DNA of 64,000 nt, from contig CAVWSF010000002.1 in assembly GCA_963757605.1 (NCBI GenBank), forward strand, positions 1-64,000. The letters run 5' to 3'. Shown here piece by piece: positions 40,624 to 49,377 of the stretch (the first letter of the stretch is position 1; every line of letters begins with the position of its first letter). Source of the DNA: JAICJC01 sp963757605. GTDB taxonomy: Bacteria; Actinomycetota; Thermoleophilia; Gaiellales; JAICJC01. The position numbers and the translations under genes were made by a program. Below the pieces are notes generated by a model, which was given only the letters and a program-made list of their open reading frames with translations, searched no databases and was not told the origin of the DNA.

Positions 40624-43031
40624 GCCCGCGGCATCTCCGGCGTGTCGGACACGACGTGCTCGACGGGCAGCTTCGTGTCGTCGCGCAGGCGCTCGATCAG
40701 GTCACGCCGGAGCCAGCCGGACCGCGTCTGCGGGAGCGTCGAGACGACGATCTCGGACGGCGGGTCATCTTCGACGACGTCCATCACGGCCGTGTAGGGG
40801 TCGCGCTCGACGACGTATCCGGTGGCCTCGATCCCCGCCCGCCGCAGCGCCGCGAGCGTGCCGTCGAGCCGGGCCTGCGTCGCGGCCCGCACGTCCTGCT
40901 CGTCCACGACCCAGGCGTCGCTCGGGTCGTTCTGCGGGCAGATCACCGTCACCCGCACCGGATCCGTGGCCGCCCGGCTGCGCAGGGCCGCGATCAGCCG
41001 GTCGCCGGACACTGTCTGGTTCGCCACGACCAGGATGTGCTTGAGCGCGCTCATGATCGCCTCTCTCTCCTCACGGGTGGCGGTCGCCAGGGCGACGGGC
41101 ACCGGCACCTCCTCGGGCTGCGGCGGGGCATGGACGGTGACGACGGCGTGGCGCGCGCCGGGGACGCCGTAGGCATACGGGCTGCCCACGATCTGCGGCG
41201 GCTCGTCGAAGTTGAAGATCGGCGGCGGCGAGGTGACCTGCCACTCGAGGGTGAGCGCCCGCCACGGGTTCGCCGGCGCGGTCTCGCCGCGCCACCACGA
41301 GTACGCCATGTTGTAGAGGAAGACCAGGGTCGACGCCCCGAGGATGAAGGCCATGATCGAGATGAAGAAGTTGAGCGTCCCGAACTGGGAGGGGTAGTCC
41401 GCGATCCGGCGCTGCATGCCCTGCAGGCCGAGCCAGTGCATCGGCATGAAGGTGGCGTTGAACGCGACGAACGTGAGCCAGAAGTGCAGCTTGCCGAGGC
41501 CCTCGTCGTACATCTTGCCGGTCATCTTCGGGAACCAGTGGTAGATGCCGGCGTAGATCGTGAACACGGAGCCGCCGAAGAGCACGTAGTGGATGTGGGC
41601 GACCACGAAGTACGTGTCCGATGTCGCGATGTCGACCGGGATGACGGCCAGGAAGATGCCCGAGAGCCCGCCCACCACGAACGTCGCCAGGAAGCCGCAG
41701 GCGAAGAGCATCGGCGTCGTGAGGTGGATGACGCCGCGCCACATCGTCGCGAGCCACGAGAACATCTTGATGCCCGTCGGGACGGCGATCGCCATCGTGG
41801 TGAACATCATCGGGATGCGAAGCCACGGCGCCATGCCCGACACGAACATGTGGTGGGCCCACACCGTGAACCCGAGGACGCCGATGGCGACGGTCGAGAT
41901 CGCGATCAGCTTGTAGCCGAAGATCGGCTTTCGCGAGTGGATCGCGATGACCTCGGAGATGATCCCGAACCCGGGCAGCATCATGATGTAGACGGCTGGG
42001 TGGGAGTAGAACCAGAAGATGTGCTGGTAGGCGATCACGTCGCCGCCGCCGGCCGGATCGAAGAAGTGCGTGTGCATGATCCGGTCGAAGAGCACCTGGA
42101 ACTGCGCGCCGGCGATGAACGGCGTCCCCAGGACGACCAGGGTCGAGGTCGCCAGGTTCGCCCACACGAGGAGCGGCATCCGCCAGAACGTCATGCCCGG
42201 CGCGCGCATCGTCACGATCGTGACCAGGAAGTTGACCGCCGTGGCGATCGAGGACGCGCCCGCGAACTGCACGCCCATCACCCACATCGTCTGCCCGTCC
42301 GGGCCGTGGACCGCAAGCGGCACGTAGTTCGTCCAGCCGGCGTCGAACGCGCCGACGAAGAACGACGAGACCATGCACAGGCCCGCCACCGGCAGCATCC
42401 AGAAGCTGAGCGCGTTCAGGCGCGGGAACGCCATGTCCTGCGCGCCGATCATGATCGGGATGACGAAGTTGCCGAGGCCGGCGAACGCGGGGATCACGAA
42501 CAGGAAGATCATGAGCGCCGCGTGCACGGAGAAGAGCCCGTTGAACGTGCCGGGCGAGAAGTACTGCTGGCCCGGCGTCGCGAGCTCGGCGCGCATGCCC
42601 TCGGCGAGCATCCCCCCGATCATGAAGAAGATGAACGTCGTCACCAGGTACTGGACGCCGATCACCTTGTGGTCGGTGTTGACCTTGAAGTAGTCCTTCC
42701 ACGAGTAGGCGCCGTGGTTGGAGTGGTCCTCGTGGGCCGGGGTCGGCCGCCCGATCAGGTAGCCCCACCAGTAGTCCCAGCAGCCGATGCCGATCGTGAA
42801 GCCGATGCCGGCGAAGAGCATCACGAAGGTCTGGACGACGCCCGCGCTGTAGGGCGTGCGGCCCGAGAGGTCGCGGATCCCCATGACGATCAGGGCCGCC
42901 GCCGTCCCCATGAACACCGACACCCAGAGCGCGCGCACCCAGCTCCCGCGCAGCCACACGCTGCGCCGCGGGCCCCCGCCGCCATGCTCGTGATGGACAG
43001 GTCCGGTCATGTCATGGGCGTGTGCAACCAC
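40620..43031 (-). CDS. Cytochrome oxidase subunit I fused to universal-stress-like domain
   Basis: 803 residues. An extra N-terminal helix pair (about 30-95) precedes a full subunit I (about 105-625): FSVHAALMIFLFVIPAF, HPAVYIMMLPGFGIISE, WAHHMFVSG, VVAHIHYVLFGG. After a Pro-rich linker (residues 630-650) the frame continues with no stop into a USP-like domain (660-803): HILVVANQTVSGDRLIAAL, GIEATGYVVERDPYTAVMDV, SEIVVSTLPQTRSGWLRRDL. A strong SD and an ATG sit at the junction, so the domain may also be made alone. Confidence 0.9.
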   Translation of the reverse strand: MVAHAHDMTGPVHHEHGGGGPRRSVWLRGSWVRALWVSVFMGTAAALIVMGIRDLSGRTPYSAGVVQTFVMLFAGIGFTIGIGCWDYWWGYLIGRPTPAHEDHSNHGAYSWKDYFKVNTDHKVIGVQYLVTTFIFFMIGGMLAEGMRAELATPGQQYFSPGTFNGLFSVHAALMIFLFVIPAFAGLGNFVIPIMIGAQDMAFPRLNALSFWMLPVAGLCMVSSFFVGAFDAGWTNYVPLAVHGPDGQTMWVMGVQFAGASSIATAVNFLVTIVTMRAPGMTFWRMPLLVWANLATSTLVVLGTPFIAGAQFQVLFDRIMHTHFFDPAGGGDVIAYQHIFWFYSHPAVYIMMLPGFGIISEVIAIHSRKPIFGYKLIAISTVAIGVLGFTVWAHHMFVSGMAPWLRIPMMFTTMAIAVPTGIKMFSWLATMWRGVIHLTTPMLFACGFLATFVVGGLSGIFLAVIPVDIATSDTYFVVAHIHYVLFGGSVFTIYAGIYHWFPKMTGKMYDEGLGKLHFWLTFVAFNATFMPMHWLGLQGMQRRIADYPSQFGTLNFFISIMAFILGASTLVFLYNMAYSWWRGETAPANPWRALTLEWQVTSPPPIFNFDEPPQIVGSPYAYGVPGARHAVVTVHAPPQPEEVPVPVALATATREEREAIMSALKHILVVANQTVSGDRLIAALRSRAATDPVRVTVICPQNDPSDAWVVDEQDVRAATQARLDGTLAALRRAGIEATGYVVERDPYTAVMDVVEDDPPSEIVVSTLPQTRSGWLRRDLIERLRDDTKLPVEHVVSDTPEMPRA
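41060..41072 (-). promoter_or_regulatory. Internal Shine-Dalgarno at the CoxA/USP junction
   Basis: GAGGAGAGAGAGG ends 5 nt before the in-frame ATG 41054 (MSALKHILVV). It is one of the best ribosome-binding sites in the window and lies inside an open frame, which suggests separate synthesis of a 144-residue USP-like protein. Confidence 0.6.
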
Positions 43032-44057
43032 TTAGCTCCCGCCTTTCAACAGATACTGCACAAGCGCGTCGATCTGGTCGGGCGTCAGGCTCGATCCGAA
43101 GTTCGTGGGCATGACGCCGGCCGGGAACCCCGACACGACGACCTTCTCGGGATCGACAATCGACTCCTTCACGTAGTCCTCCGGCGACTCGCCGCCGCCG
43201 TACTTCGTGGCGTCGGACGCCAGGTTGTCGAGATCGGGGCCGACGGTCCCGCTCGCGTTCGCGGGCTGGAAGGTGTGACAGCTCGCGCACGTCGACGAGA
43301 AGATCGCGGCCGGGTCGGCGTTCCCGCCGGCCGGCGGCTGGGCCGCCGCCTTCTTCTGCTCGGTGATCCAGGCGTTGAAGTCGCTCGGCGAGAAGACGTG
43401 CAGGATGGTGCGCATCTGGCTGTGGCCGATGCCGCACAGCTCGGCGCACGTCACCATGTACGTGCCGAGCTTGGTGGGCGTGGCGATCATCTTCTGCGGC
43501 ACGCCCGGCACCGCGTCCTGCTTCAGCCGGAAGGCCGGGATGTAGAAGGAGTGCAGCACGTCGTGCTCGACGGCCTTGATGCGGAACTCGACCTGGCGCC
43601 CGACCGGGAGCGCGAGGATCCCGGTCTTCAGCTTCCCGTAACCCGGGTAGGTGAACGTCCAGGCGAACTGCTGGGCCGTCACGTCGACGATCACCCGATC
43701 CTTCGCGAGCGCTTCGTTCCGGCCCAGCGCCGCGGCGCCATAGATCGCAAAGCCGAGCACGATGATGATCGGGATGACCGTCCAGACGATCTCGAGGCCG
43801 GTGTGGCCGTGAATCGGCGGCCCGTCGGAGTCGTCGCCCGGCTTCGCCCGGAACTTCACCATCATGTAGACCAGGAACACGATGACGAGCGCGAAGATGA
43901 ACGAGCTCATCACCATCAGCCAGAAATAGAGCGTGTCCTGGCGACTGGCCTGCACCGCCGCATCGGTCGGGAACCACGACGGCGTGAGCCACACGGCCAG
44001 CGACCCCAGCGCGCCGACGACCACGGCGACGAATCCAACTCTCAGAAACGCTGACAC
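43032..44057 (-). CDS. Cytochrome c oxidase subunit II with cytochrome c domain (caa3 type)
   Basis: 341 residues from GTG 44057. Signal/helix 1 (about 5-25), helices near 40-70 and 85-110, Cu-A domain with VLHSFYIPAF and TCAELCGIGHSQM, then a C-terminal cytochrome c with CASCH heme site and axial Met in GVMPTNFG. Start of the caa3 operon (II, I-USP, III). The heme c fusion lets it accept electrons directly. Confidence 0.93.
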   Translation of the reverse strand: MSAFLRVGFVAVVVGALGSLAVWLTPSWFPTDAAVQASRQDTLYFWLMVMSSFIFALVIVFLVYMMVKFRAKPGDDSDGPPIHGHTGLEIVWTVIPIIIVLGFAIYGAAALGRNEALAKDRVIVDVTAQQFAWTFTYPGYGKLKTGILALPVGRQVEFRIKAVEHDVLHSFYIPAFRLKQDAVPGVPQKMIATPTKLGTYMVTCAELCGIGHSQMRTILHVFSPSDFNAWITEQKKAAAQPPAGGNADPAAIFSSTCASCHTFQPANASGTVGPDLDNLASDATKYGGGESPEDYVKESIVDPEKVVVSGFPAGVMPTNFGSSLTPDQIDALVQYLLKGGS

Positions 44058-44065
44058 CGCGGAGC

Positions 44066-44094
44066 ATCTTATGCGGGTCGCGGGACGGGGGCAA
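44066..44094 (-). promoter_or_regulatory. Promoter of the caa3 operon
   Basis: -35-like TTGCCC (44094-44089), 17-nt spacer, -10-like TAAGAT (44071-44066), then 8 nt to GTG 44057 without Shine-Dalgarno. Leaderless-type start. Confidence 0.5.
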
Positions 44095-44106
44095 CGGCTG
44101 TGCAGC

Positions 44107-44112
44107 TACGCT
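44107..44112 (+). promoter_or_regulatory. -10-like TACGCT
   Basis: TACGCT, 6 nt before GTG 44119. It lies back to back with the caa3 promoter. Motif-based. Confidence 0.35.
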
Positions 44113-44118
44113 GGACCG

Positions 44119-44751
44119 GTGCAGTTCGTGCTCCTGCACATCCCGCACCTCCTGCCCGCGGTCGTCGGGCTGGGGTTCTTGACGCGGTTCGGGGTCTACG
44201 CGATGCGGCTCCCGCCGGCTCATCTGAACGACGAGGAGCTGGCCGAGTGGCACCGGCGGAAGGAGGCGGAGCGGGTGCCGCCGCGGCCGGTGGCCACGGC
44301 GACGGCGCGCCTCTCCATGGTCGCGCTGCCGCTCCTCATCACCGGCCTCGTCACCGGGCTTCTGGTCTACACGATCGACCTGCGCGACGACCGCCCGTCG
44401 GCGGCGATGTCGTGGACGCACACCCTCACCTCGACCGCCGGGCTCCTGCTCGTCCTGCTCAAGCTGCGCGCGCTCGAGCCTGGCCGCATCCGCGAGGGCC
44501 TGCGGCTGCGAAACGCGTTCACGGAAGGGGTGTCGCTCGTCCTTCTGGCATCGGCCGTGCCGCTCCTCATCACCGGGATCCCGCTCGTGCGGGACCCCGC
44601 GCACGGCTCGCTGGTCGCCCGCACCCACCTCGTCGTCGCGGCGGTCTGGATGGTGGTGTTCCAGATCCACGTCTTCCGCTATTTCGGCCGCGCGCTCAAG
44701 GCCACGCACGTCGGCCCGCCCCAGCCGGGCGAGCTCAGCCCTCGAGCCTGA
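44119..44751 (+). CDS. Hypothetical integral membrane protein
   Basis: 210 residues from GTG 44119. Four to five helices (residues 3-22, 62-85, 95-113, 135-155, 165-185) with conserved-looking His residues (LHIPHLL, WTHTLTS, ARTHLVVAAVWMVVFQIHVFRYF) that could bind heme or copper. No family named. Divergent from the caa3 operon, so a role in oxidase assembly or heme handling is possible. Its 3' end overlaps the convergent MFS gene by 17 nt. Confidence 0.6.
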   Translation: MQFVLLHIPHLLPAVVGLGFLTRFGVYAMRLPPAHLNDEELAEWHRRKEAERVPPRPVATATARLSMVALPLLITGLVTGLLVYTIDLRDDRPSAAMSWTHTLTSTAGLLLVLLKLRALEPGRIREGLRLRNAFTEGVSLVLLASAVPLLITGIPLVRDPAHGSLVARTHLVVAAVWMVVFQIHVFRYFGRALKATHVGPPQPGELSPRA

Positions 44752-45934
44752 GGAGCGGCACCGAGACGGCCGCCACGCCGACGGTGGCCGCCGCCGCGAC
44801 CGCGAACACGGCCCCTGGCGAGAGCACCGCCACGAGCGCGCTGGCCCCGACCGCGCCGGTCGAGGCGGCCAGAAGCGCGGCCATCCGCCCGGTGATCCCG
44901 ACCCGCGCCTGCTGGGACGGGGTCGCGCGGGTCTGGCGCTCGCCGATCACGAGCGTGATGAAGAAGAGGCCCGAGATCTCGAGGCCCGAGAACGCCGCCG
45001 TCGCCACGCCCAGGCCCGGCGCCAGCGCGAGCCCCACGCTGGCGGCCGCGGAGGCGATAAGGCCGATCCGGAGGGATCCCGTGGGGCCGATCCGCTCGCG
45101 CGCGAGGGGGGCGACCGCCCCGCCGGCCAGGCCCGCCGCCCCGCCGATCGCGAGCATGCGCCCCGCCTCCGGCCCGGTCGCGTGGAGCTCCGTTCGCAGG
45201 AAGACGACCATGAGCGCGTAGAACACGTTCACGGTGAGGTTCCAGGCCATGCTCACCGACGTCAGGCGGCGAAGCGTCCGGTCGCGCGCGACGACGCCGA
45301 TCCCGGCCAGGACGGGGGCGCGGCCGGACACGTCGACCTCGGGGCCGAGCTCGGTGCGGATCGTGGCGAGCAGGACGGCCGCGACGGCGAACGCGCCGGA
45401 CTCGATCCAGAGCGCCTCGACCGCCCCGACGAGGCCGATCAGCGCGCCGCCGAGCGCCGGGCCGATGAGGAAGCCCAGCGACCAGACGAGCGAGAGGTTG
45501 GCCTGCCCCTCGACGAAATGGGCGTCGCCGACCAGCCGGGCGGTGGCCCCGAACGCGGCGGCGTCGACGAAGACCCGCCCGGCGGTGACGCACATCCCGG
45601 CGGTGAAGATGAGCGCGACCGGCAGGTCGCTCGCCGCCGGCCCGAGCGCCACGATCGCCGGCAGCACGGCGGCCGCGGCCGCCTGGAGCGCGGCCGACCA
45701 CACCATGATCGGCTTGCGGCGGCGGCGGTCGCCCAGCTCGCCGGCGTGCAGGCCGAGCACGAGGTACGGCACCGTGGCGATGAGGAACGCAGCCCCGGCG
45801 AGAGAGCGCGAGCCGCCCGTGTCGAGCACGAGCCAGGGCAGGACGACCAGGCTGAGGCCGCCGGCAAGCGCATCCATCAGCTGCGAGACGAGGAACCGGC
45901 GCCCGTCGCCGGAGCGAAGCAGGACGCCCTTCAT
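44735..45934 (-). CDS. MFS transporter
   Basis: 399 residues, about twelve helices. The MFS motif is GLHAGELGDRRRRKPIMVW near residue 65, preceded by SLVVLPWLVLDTGGS; enterobactin-exporter/MFS_3-like pattern. The start overlaps the cyclodeaminase-like stop (ATGA), so it ends the lut operon and may carry lactate, an amino acid or a product. Confidence 0.85.
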   Translation of the reverse strand: MKGVLLRSGDGRRFLVSQLMDALAGGLSLVVLPWLVLDTGGSRSLAGAAFLIATVPYLVLGLHAGELGDRRRRKPIMVWSAALQAAAAAVLPAIVALGPAASDLPVALIFTAGMCVTAGRVFVDAAAFGATARLVGDAHFVEGQANLSLVWSLGFLIGPALGGALIGLVGAVEALWIESGAFAVAAVLLATIRTELGPEVDVSGRAPVLAGIGVVARDRTLRRLTSVSMAWNLTVNVFYALMVVFLRTELHATGPEAGRMLAIGGAAGLAGGAVAPLARERIGPTGSLRIGLIASAAASVGLALAPGLGVATAAFSGLEISGLFFITLVIGERQTRATPSQQARVGITGRMAALLAASTGAVGASALVAVLSPGAVFAVAAAATVGVAAVSVPLLRLEG

Positions 45935-46980
45935 TCCCAGACCGGCGGTCCGGAGCGAAGCCGAAGCGTCGTCCCGAGCCCCGCGCTCGAGGCCCGGTCG
46001 AGCACGTGCTTGGCGGCCGTCACGTCGTCGAGCGCCAGCCCGACCGGGCTCACGACGACCAGGTCGGCGGCCGAGGCGCGGCCGGGATCGCGGCCCGTGA
46101 CGACGTCGCACAGCTCGGCCACCCCGGTGCCGTCGGCGGCGAGCACGCCCGCCGCGACCAGCCGCTGCGCGTAGCGGCCGTCGTGCGTGGACTCGTGCAC
46201 CCAGTCGTCGACGACGAGGAGATCGGTGCCGGCGTGCAGCTCGACGGGGCCGTCGAGGCTCGAGACGAGCACGACCGTCGCACCCTCGGCGAGCCACTCC
46301 GGCCAGAACGTGGGGTCGACCGCCATCGTCGCCGGGACGACCACGGCCGCTCCGCGCACCGCCTCCTCGGCCGTGGCCGCCGGGCGGACGTCGAGGCCCG
46401 TCGCGGCCGCGCGGCCCTCACAGAAGGCCGCGCAGCGGTCGGCTCGCGGGTCGTAGACCCGCACCTCGCCGAGGTCGGGCATCGCGATCCGAAGCGCCTC
46501 GAGCTGGGTGTGCGCCAGGACGCCGGCGCCCAGCAGGCATGCCGTCCGTGAGCCGGGCACGGCCAGGTGGCGCACGGCGAGGCCGGTCACGGCCCCTGTG
46601 CGCATCGCGCTCACGACCGTCCCGTCCATCACCGCCAGCGGCAGGCCCGTGGCCCGGTCGGAGAGCAGGACGAGCGCGTTGGCCCGCGGCAGGCCGTTTC
46701 GCCCGGGGTTGTCCGGCACGCTCGGGATCCACTTGAGCCCGGCGACGTCGAACTCACCGCCGACGTACGCCGGCATCGCCATGATCCGGCCGTCGCGCTC
46801 CTCGGTGCCGGGGCCGTCCGACCACGTGATCATCACCTTGGGCGGCATGAACACCTGGCCCGCAGCCTTGACGGCGAACGCGCGGGCCATGACGTCGATC
46901 ATCGCGGCCATGTCGGTGCCCCCCGCGGCGACGACGTCCTCCTGGCTCAGATAGAGGAACTCGGTCGAGGGGGCGCTCAC
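45931..46980 (-). CDS. Ornithine cyclodeaminase/mu-crystallin family protein
   Basis: 349 residues from GTG 46980. Family marks: GLKWIPSVPDNPGRNGLPRA, VMDGTVVSAMRTGAVTGLAVRHLA (substrate Arg/Lys site), Rossmann CLLGAGVLAHTQLEAL and VYDPRADR. Members act as ornithine cyclodeaminase, alanine dehydrogenase or imine reductases; here the substrate is unknown. Located between lutC and an MFS gene with 4-nt overlaps on both sides, which is not the usual lut neighbourhood. Confidence 0.85.
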   Translation of the reverse strand: MSAPSTEFLYLSQEDVVAAGGTDMAAMIDVMARAFAVKAAGQVFMPPKVMITWSDGPGTEERDGRIMAMPAYVGGEFDVAGLKWIPSVPDNPGRNGLPRANALVLLSDRATGLPLAVMDGTVVSAMRTGAVTGLAVRHLAVPGSRTACLLGAGVLAHTQLEALRIAMPDLGEVRVYDPRADRCAAFCEGRAAATGLDVRPAATAEEAVRGAAVVVPATMAVDPTFWPEWLAEGATVVLVSSLDGPVELHAGTDLLVVDDWVHESTHDGRYAQRLVAAGVLAADGTGVAELCDVVTGRDPGRASAADLVVVSPVGLALDDVTAAKHVLDRASSAGLGTTLRLRSGPPVWE

Positions 46981-47369
46981 AGCGGCTGGACGAACACCAC
47001 ATGCACCTCGCCCGGCCCGTGCACACCCCGGATGAGGTTCTGCTCGATGTCGGCGGTGCGGCTGGGGCCGGTGACGAAGGTGACGGCCGAGGAGGCGGCG
47101 AGCTCGGGGCCGACGAGGCGAAGCGCCGCTGCCAGGTCGGGGACGAGCTGGGACTCCGTCGCCTCGATCACGTGCACCGGGTCGACGAGCCCGGCGCGGC
47201 GGCCGCCGGAGAGGCGGGCCGACACGATCGCAGTCCCGGTCTCGGCGATGAGGGCCAGGCACGGCGTCACCGAGACGCCCTTCTCGCCCGCCAGCCCGGC
47301 GAGCGCCTCCCGGCCGTGGTGGACGTGCCCGCCGACGGCCTCGAGCTCGCGCGTGAACCGCTCGATCAC
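46977..47369 (-). CDS. lutC: Short LutC/LUD-domain protein
   Basis: 130 residues from GTG 47369. Matches the C-terminal part of LUD domains: VSVTPCLALIAETGTAIVSA, PVHVIEATESQLVPDLAAAL, VTFVTGPSRTADIEQNLIRGVHGPGEVHV. LutC is normally about 220-240 residues; here the N-terminal half is lacking, while the frame starts cleanly at GTGA with lutB. It may be a minimal LutC or a tolerated truncation. Confidence 0.8.
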   Translation of the reverse strand: MIERFTRELEAVGGHVHHGREALAGLAGEKGVSVTPCLALIAETGTAIVSARLSGGRRAGLVDPVHVIEATESQLVPDLAAALRLVGPELAASSAVTFVTGPSRTADIEQNLIRGVHGPGEVHVVFVQPL

Positions 47370-48670
47370 CGGTGCACCCGAAGGTCGCGGGTGCGAGTGA
47401 AGCGGCGAAGGAGCGGGAGCGGGCCCCGGGCCAGCCCGGCCATCCGGACCGTGAGCCGGAAGAGCCGCGGGCGGCTCCAGGCGAAGCTCCACACTCGAAA
47501 CGCCAGCCGCTCCAGCCCGCCGGCCGACTCGGCGGCGCGGTCGCGGCGCAGGCCGAGCAGGAGCTCGTGGAGCGGGATCCTGACCGGGCACACGTCGTCG
47601 CAGGCGGCGCACAGCGACGATGCGTGGCCGAGCTCCTGGTCGCCGTGCAGAAGCGGGGTGAGGACGGCGCCGATCGGGCCCCCGTAGACCCACCCGTACG
47701 CGGTGCCGCCGACCTGCCGGTAGACGGGGCAGACGTTCTGGCAGGCGCCGCAGCGGATGCAGTGGAGGACGCTGCGGTACGGGGTCTCGCGGACGCGCGA
47801 GCGGCCGTTGTCGAGGATCACGACGTGCATCTCCTCCGGGCCGTCGCCCTCGTCGCCGCGGCAGGGGCCGTTCAGCATCGTCACGTAGGAGGTGATCTTC
47901 TGGCCGGTGCCCGAGCGGGTGAGGAGCGGCAGGAGCACCCCCAGGTCGGCCAGGTCGGCGACGACCCGCTCCATCCCCATGATCGCTACGTGGACCCGCG
48001 GGAGCGCCGAGCACATGCGCCCGTTGCCCTCGTTCGTGACGAGCACGATCGTCCCCGTCTCGGCGACGCCGAAGTTGACGCCCGTGATCCCGACCGGCGC
48101 CTCGAGGAAGCGGCTTCGCAGGTGGGCGCGGGCGAACCGCGTGAGCTCGGCCGGGTCGTCGCCGATGGGGCGGCCCGCCAGGGGCTCGAACAGCTCGCGC
48201 ACCTGGCCGGTGGTCTTGTGGATCGCCGGGATGATGATGTGCTCGGGCGCCTCACCGGCCGTCTGCACGATGAACTCGCCGAGGTCGGTCTCGACCACCT
48301 CGACGCCGGCCGCCTCCAGGTGCTCGTTCAGGCCGATCTCCTCGGACGCCATCGACTTGCTCTTCACGGCCATCCGCCCGTGGCGGAGCACGACCTCGGT
48401 CACGTAGCGGGCGGCGTCGGCGCCGGTGGGTGCGCGGTGAACGACGGCGCCGGCCGCCTCGAGCTTCTCCTGGAGCGAGTCGAGCAGGGCCGGCAGGTCG
48501 GCGATCGCGCGCGAGCGGGCGGCCTCTCCGGCGGCGCGCAGCGCCTCCAGGTCGACGCCCTCGAAGCCGCGCACGCGGTTGTCGGCCGCCTTCTCGGCGA
48601 ACCGGGGGACGTTCGCGCGCTTGTGCGGATCGGCCAGGGCGGCCCGCGACCGGGCCTCGAACCCGCTCAC
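47366..48670 (-). CDS. lutB: Iron-sulfur protein LutB
   Basis: 434 residues from GTG 48670. LUD region (SKSMASEEIGLNEHLEAAG, APVGITGVNFGVAETGTIVLVTNEGNGRM) and two 4Fe-4S motifs: CIRCGACQNVCPVYR and CAACDDVCPVRIP. Part of the lactate-to-pyruvate LutABC complex, in the cytoplasm. GTGA overlap with lutA. Confidence 0.92.
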   Translation of the reverse strand: MSGFEARSRAALADPHKRANVPRFAEKAADNRVRGFEGVDLEALRAAGEAARSRAIADLPALLDSLQEKLEAAGAVVHRAPTGADAARYVTEVVLRHGRMAVKSKSMASEEIGLNEHLEAAGVEVVETDLGEFIVQTAGEAPEHIIIPAIHKTTGQVRELFEPLAGRPIGDDPAELTRFARAHLRSRFLEAPVGITGVNFGVAETGTIVLVTNEGNGRMCSALPRVHVAIMGMERVVADLADLGVLLPLLTRSGTGQKITSYVTMLNGPCRGDEGDGPEEMHVVILDNGRSRVRETPYRSVLHCIRCGACQNVCPVYRQVGGTAYGWVYGGPIGAVLTPLLHGDQELGHASSLCAACDDVCPVRIPLHELLLGLRRDRAAESAGGLERLAFRVWSFAWSRPRLFRLTVRMAGLARGPLPLLRRFTRTRDLRVHR

Positions 48671-49377
48671 AGCGCCTCGGCGACGATCGTCGCCAGGTGG
48701 GCGACCCGCAGGCCGGCTCCCATCCGCGACGCCCGGCCCTCGATCTGCATGACGCAGCCCGGGTCGGCGCTCGCGACAGTCGTCGCCGCGATCGTGGCGG
48801 CCGACGCCAGCTTGTCGTCGGCCATGGCGGTCGAGACGTCCGGGTAGCGCACCGAGAAGGTGCCGCCGAAGCCGCAGCAGCGGTCCGCCCGGGGGAGCTC
48901 GCGCAGGTCGGCGACGGCCGCGAGCAGCGCCCGCGGCTGGTCGTGCAGGCGAAGCTCGCGCAGCATGTGGCACGAGTCGTGGTAGGAGACCTCGACACGG
49001 GTCGCGGGCTGCGGCGGCAGCCAGCCCCGCTCATCGACGAGGTACTGGGACAGCTCGAACGTCCGCCCCGCGACCCGCTCGGCCAGTTCCTGGTCGCGCT
49101 CGCCGTGGAAGAGGTGGCGCCAGTGGAGCCGCATCATGGCCGCGCACGAGCCGGCCGGGACGACGACCGCCTCGGCGTCTGCGAGCGCGCGGAGCGTGCG
49201 CCGGGCGACCCGGCGGGCGTCGCGGACGAAGCCGCTGTTCCAGGCCGGCTGGCCGCAGCAGGTCGCGCCGGACGGCTGCTCGGCGGCGACTCCGGCCGCC
49301 TCCAGGAGCCGCGCGGCGTCGCGGACGGCAGCGCGATTCAGCGCCTCGCCGAGACAGGTGGGGAAGAGGGCCACCAT
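48667..49377 (-). CDS. lutA: Iron-sulfur (CCG-domain) protein LutA
   Basis: 236 residues from ATG 49377. Two CCG domains: PTCLGEALNRAA with GATCCGQPAWNSG, and YHDSCHMLRELR with RCCGFGGTFSVRYPDVS. First gene of lutA-lutB-lutC-ocd-MFS. The ATG directly abuts the terminal repeat of MITE-like element B, so leader and promoter must come from the element or beyond. Confidence 0.92.
   Translation of the reverse strand: MVALFPTCLGEALNRAAVRDAARLLEAAGVAAEQPSGATCCGQPAWNSGFVRDARRVARRTLRALADAEAVVVPAGSCAAMMRLHWRHLFHGERDQELAERVAGRTFELSQYLVDERGWLPPQPATRVEVSYHDSCHMLRELRLHDQPRALLAAVADLRELPRADRCCGFGGTFSVRYPDVSTAMADDKLASAATIAATTVASADPGCVMQIEGRASRMGAGLRVAHLATIVAEAL

Noticed and set aside
46977..47369. LutC fragment as a pseudogene
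   Set aside because: The start overlaps lutB by GTGA and the stop overlaps the next gene by GTGA, so the short form looks maintained.
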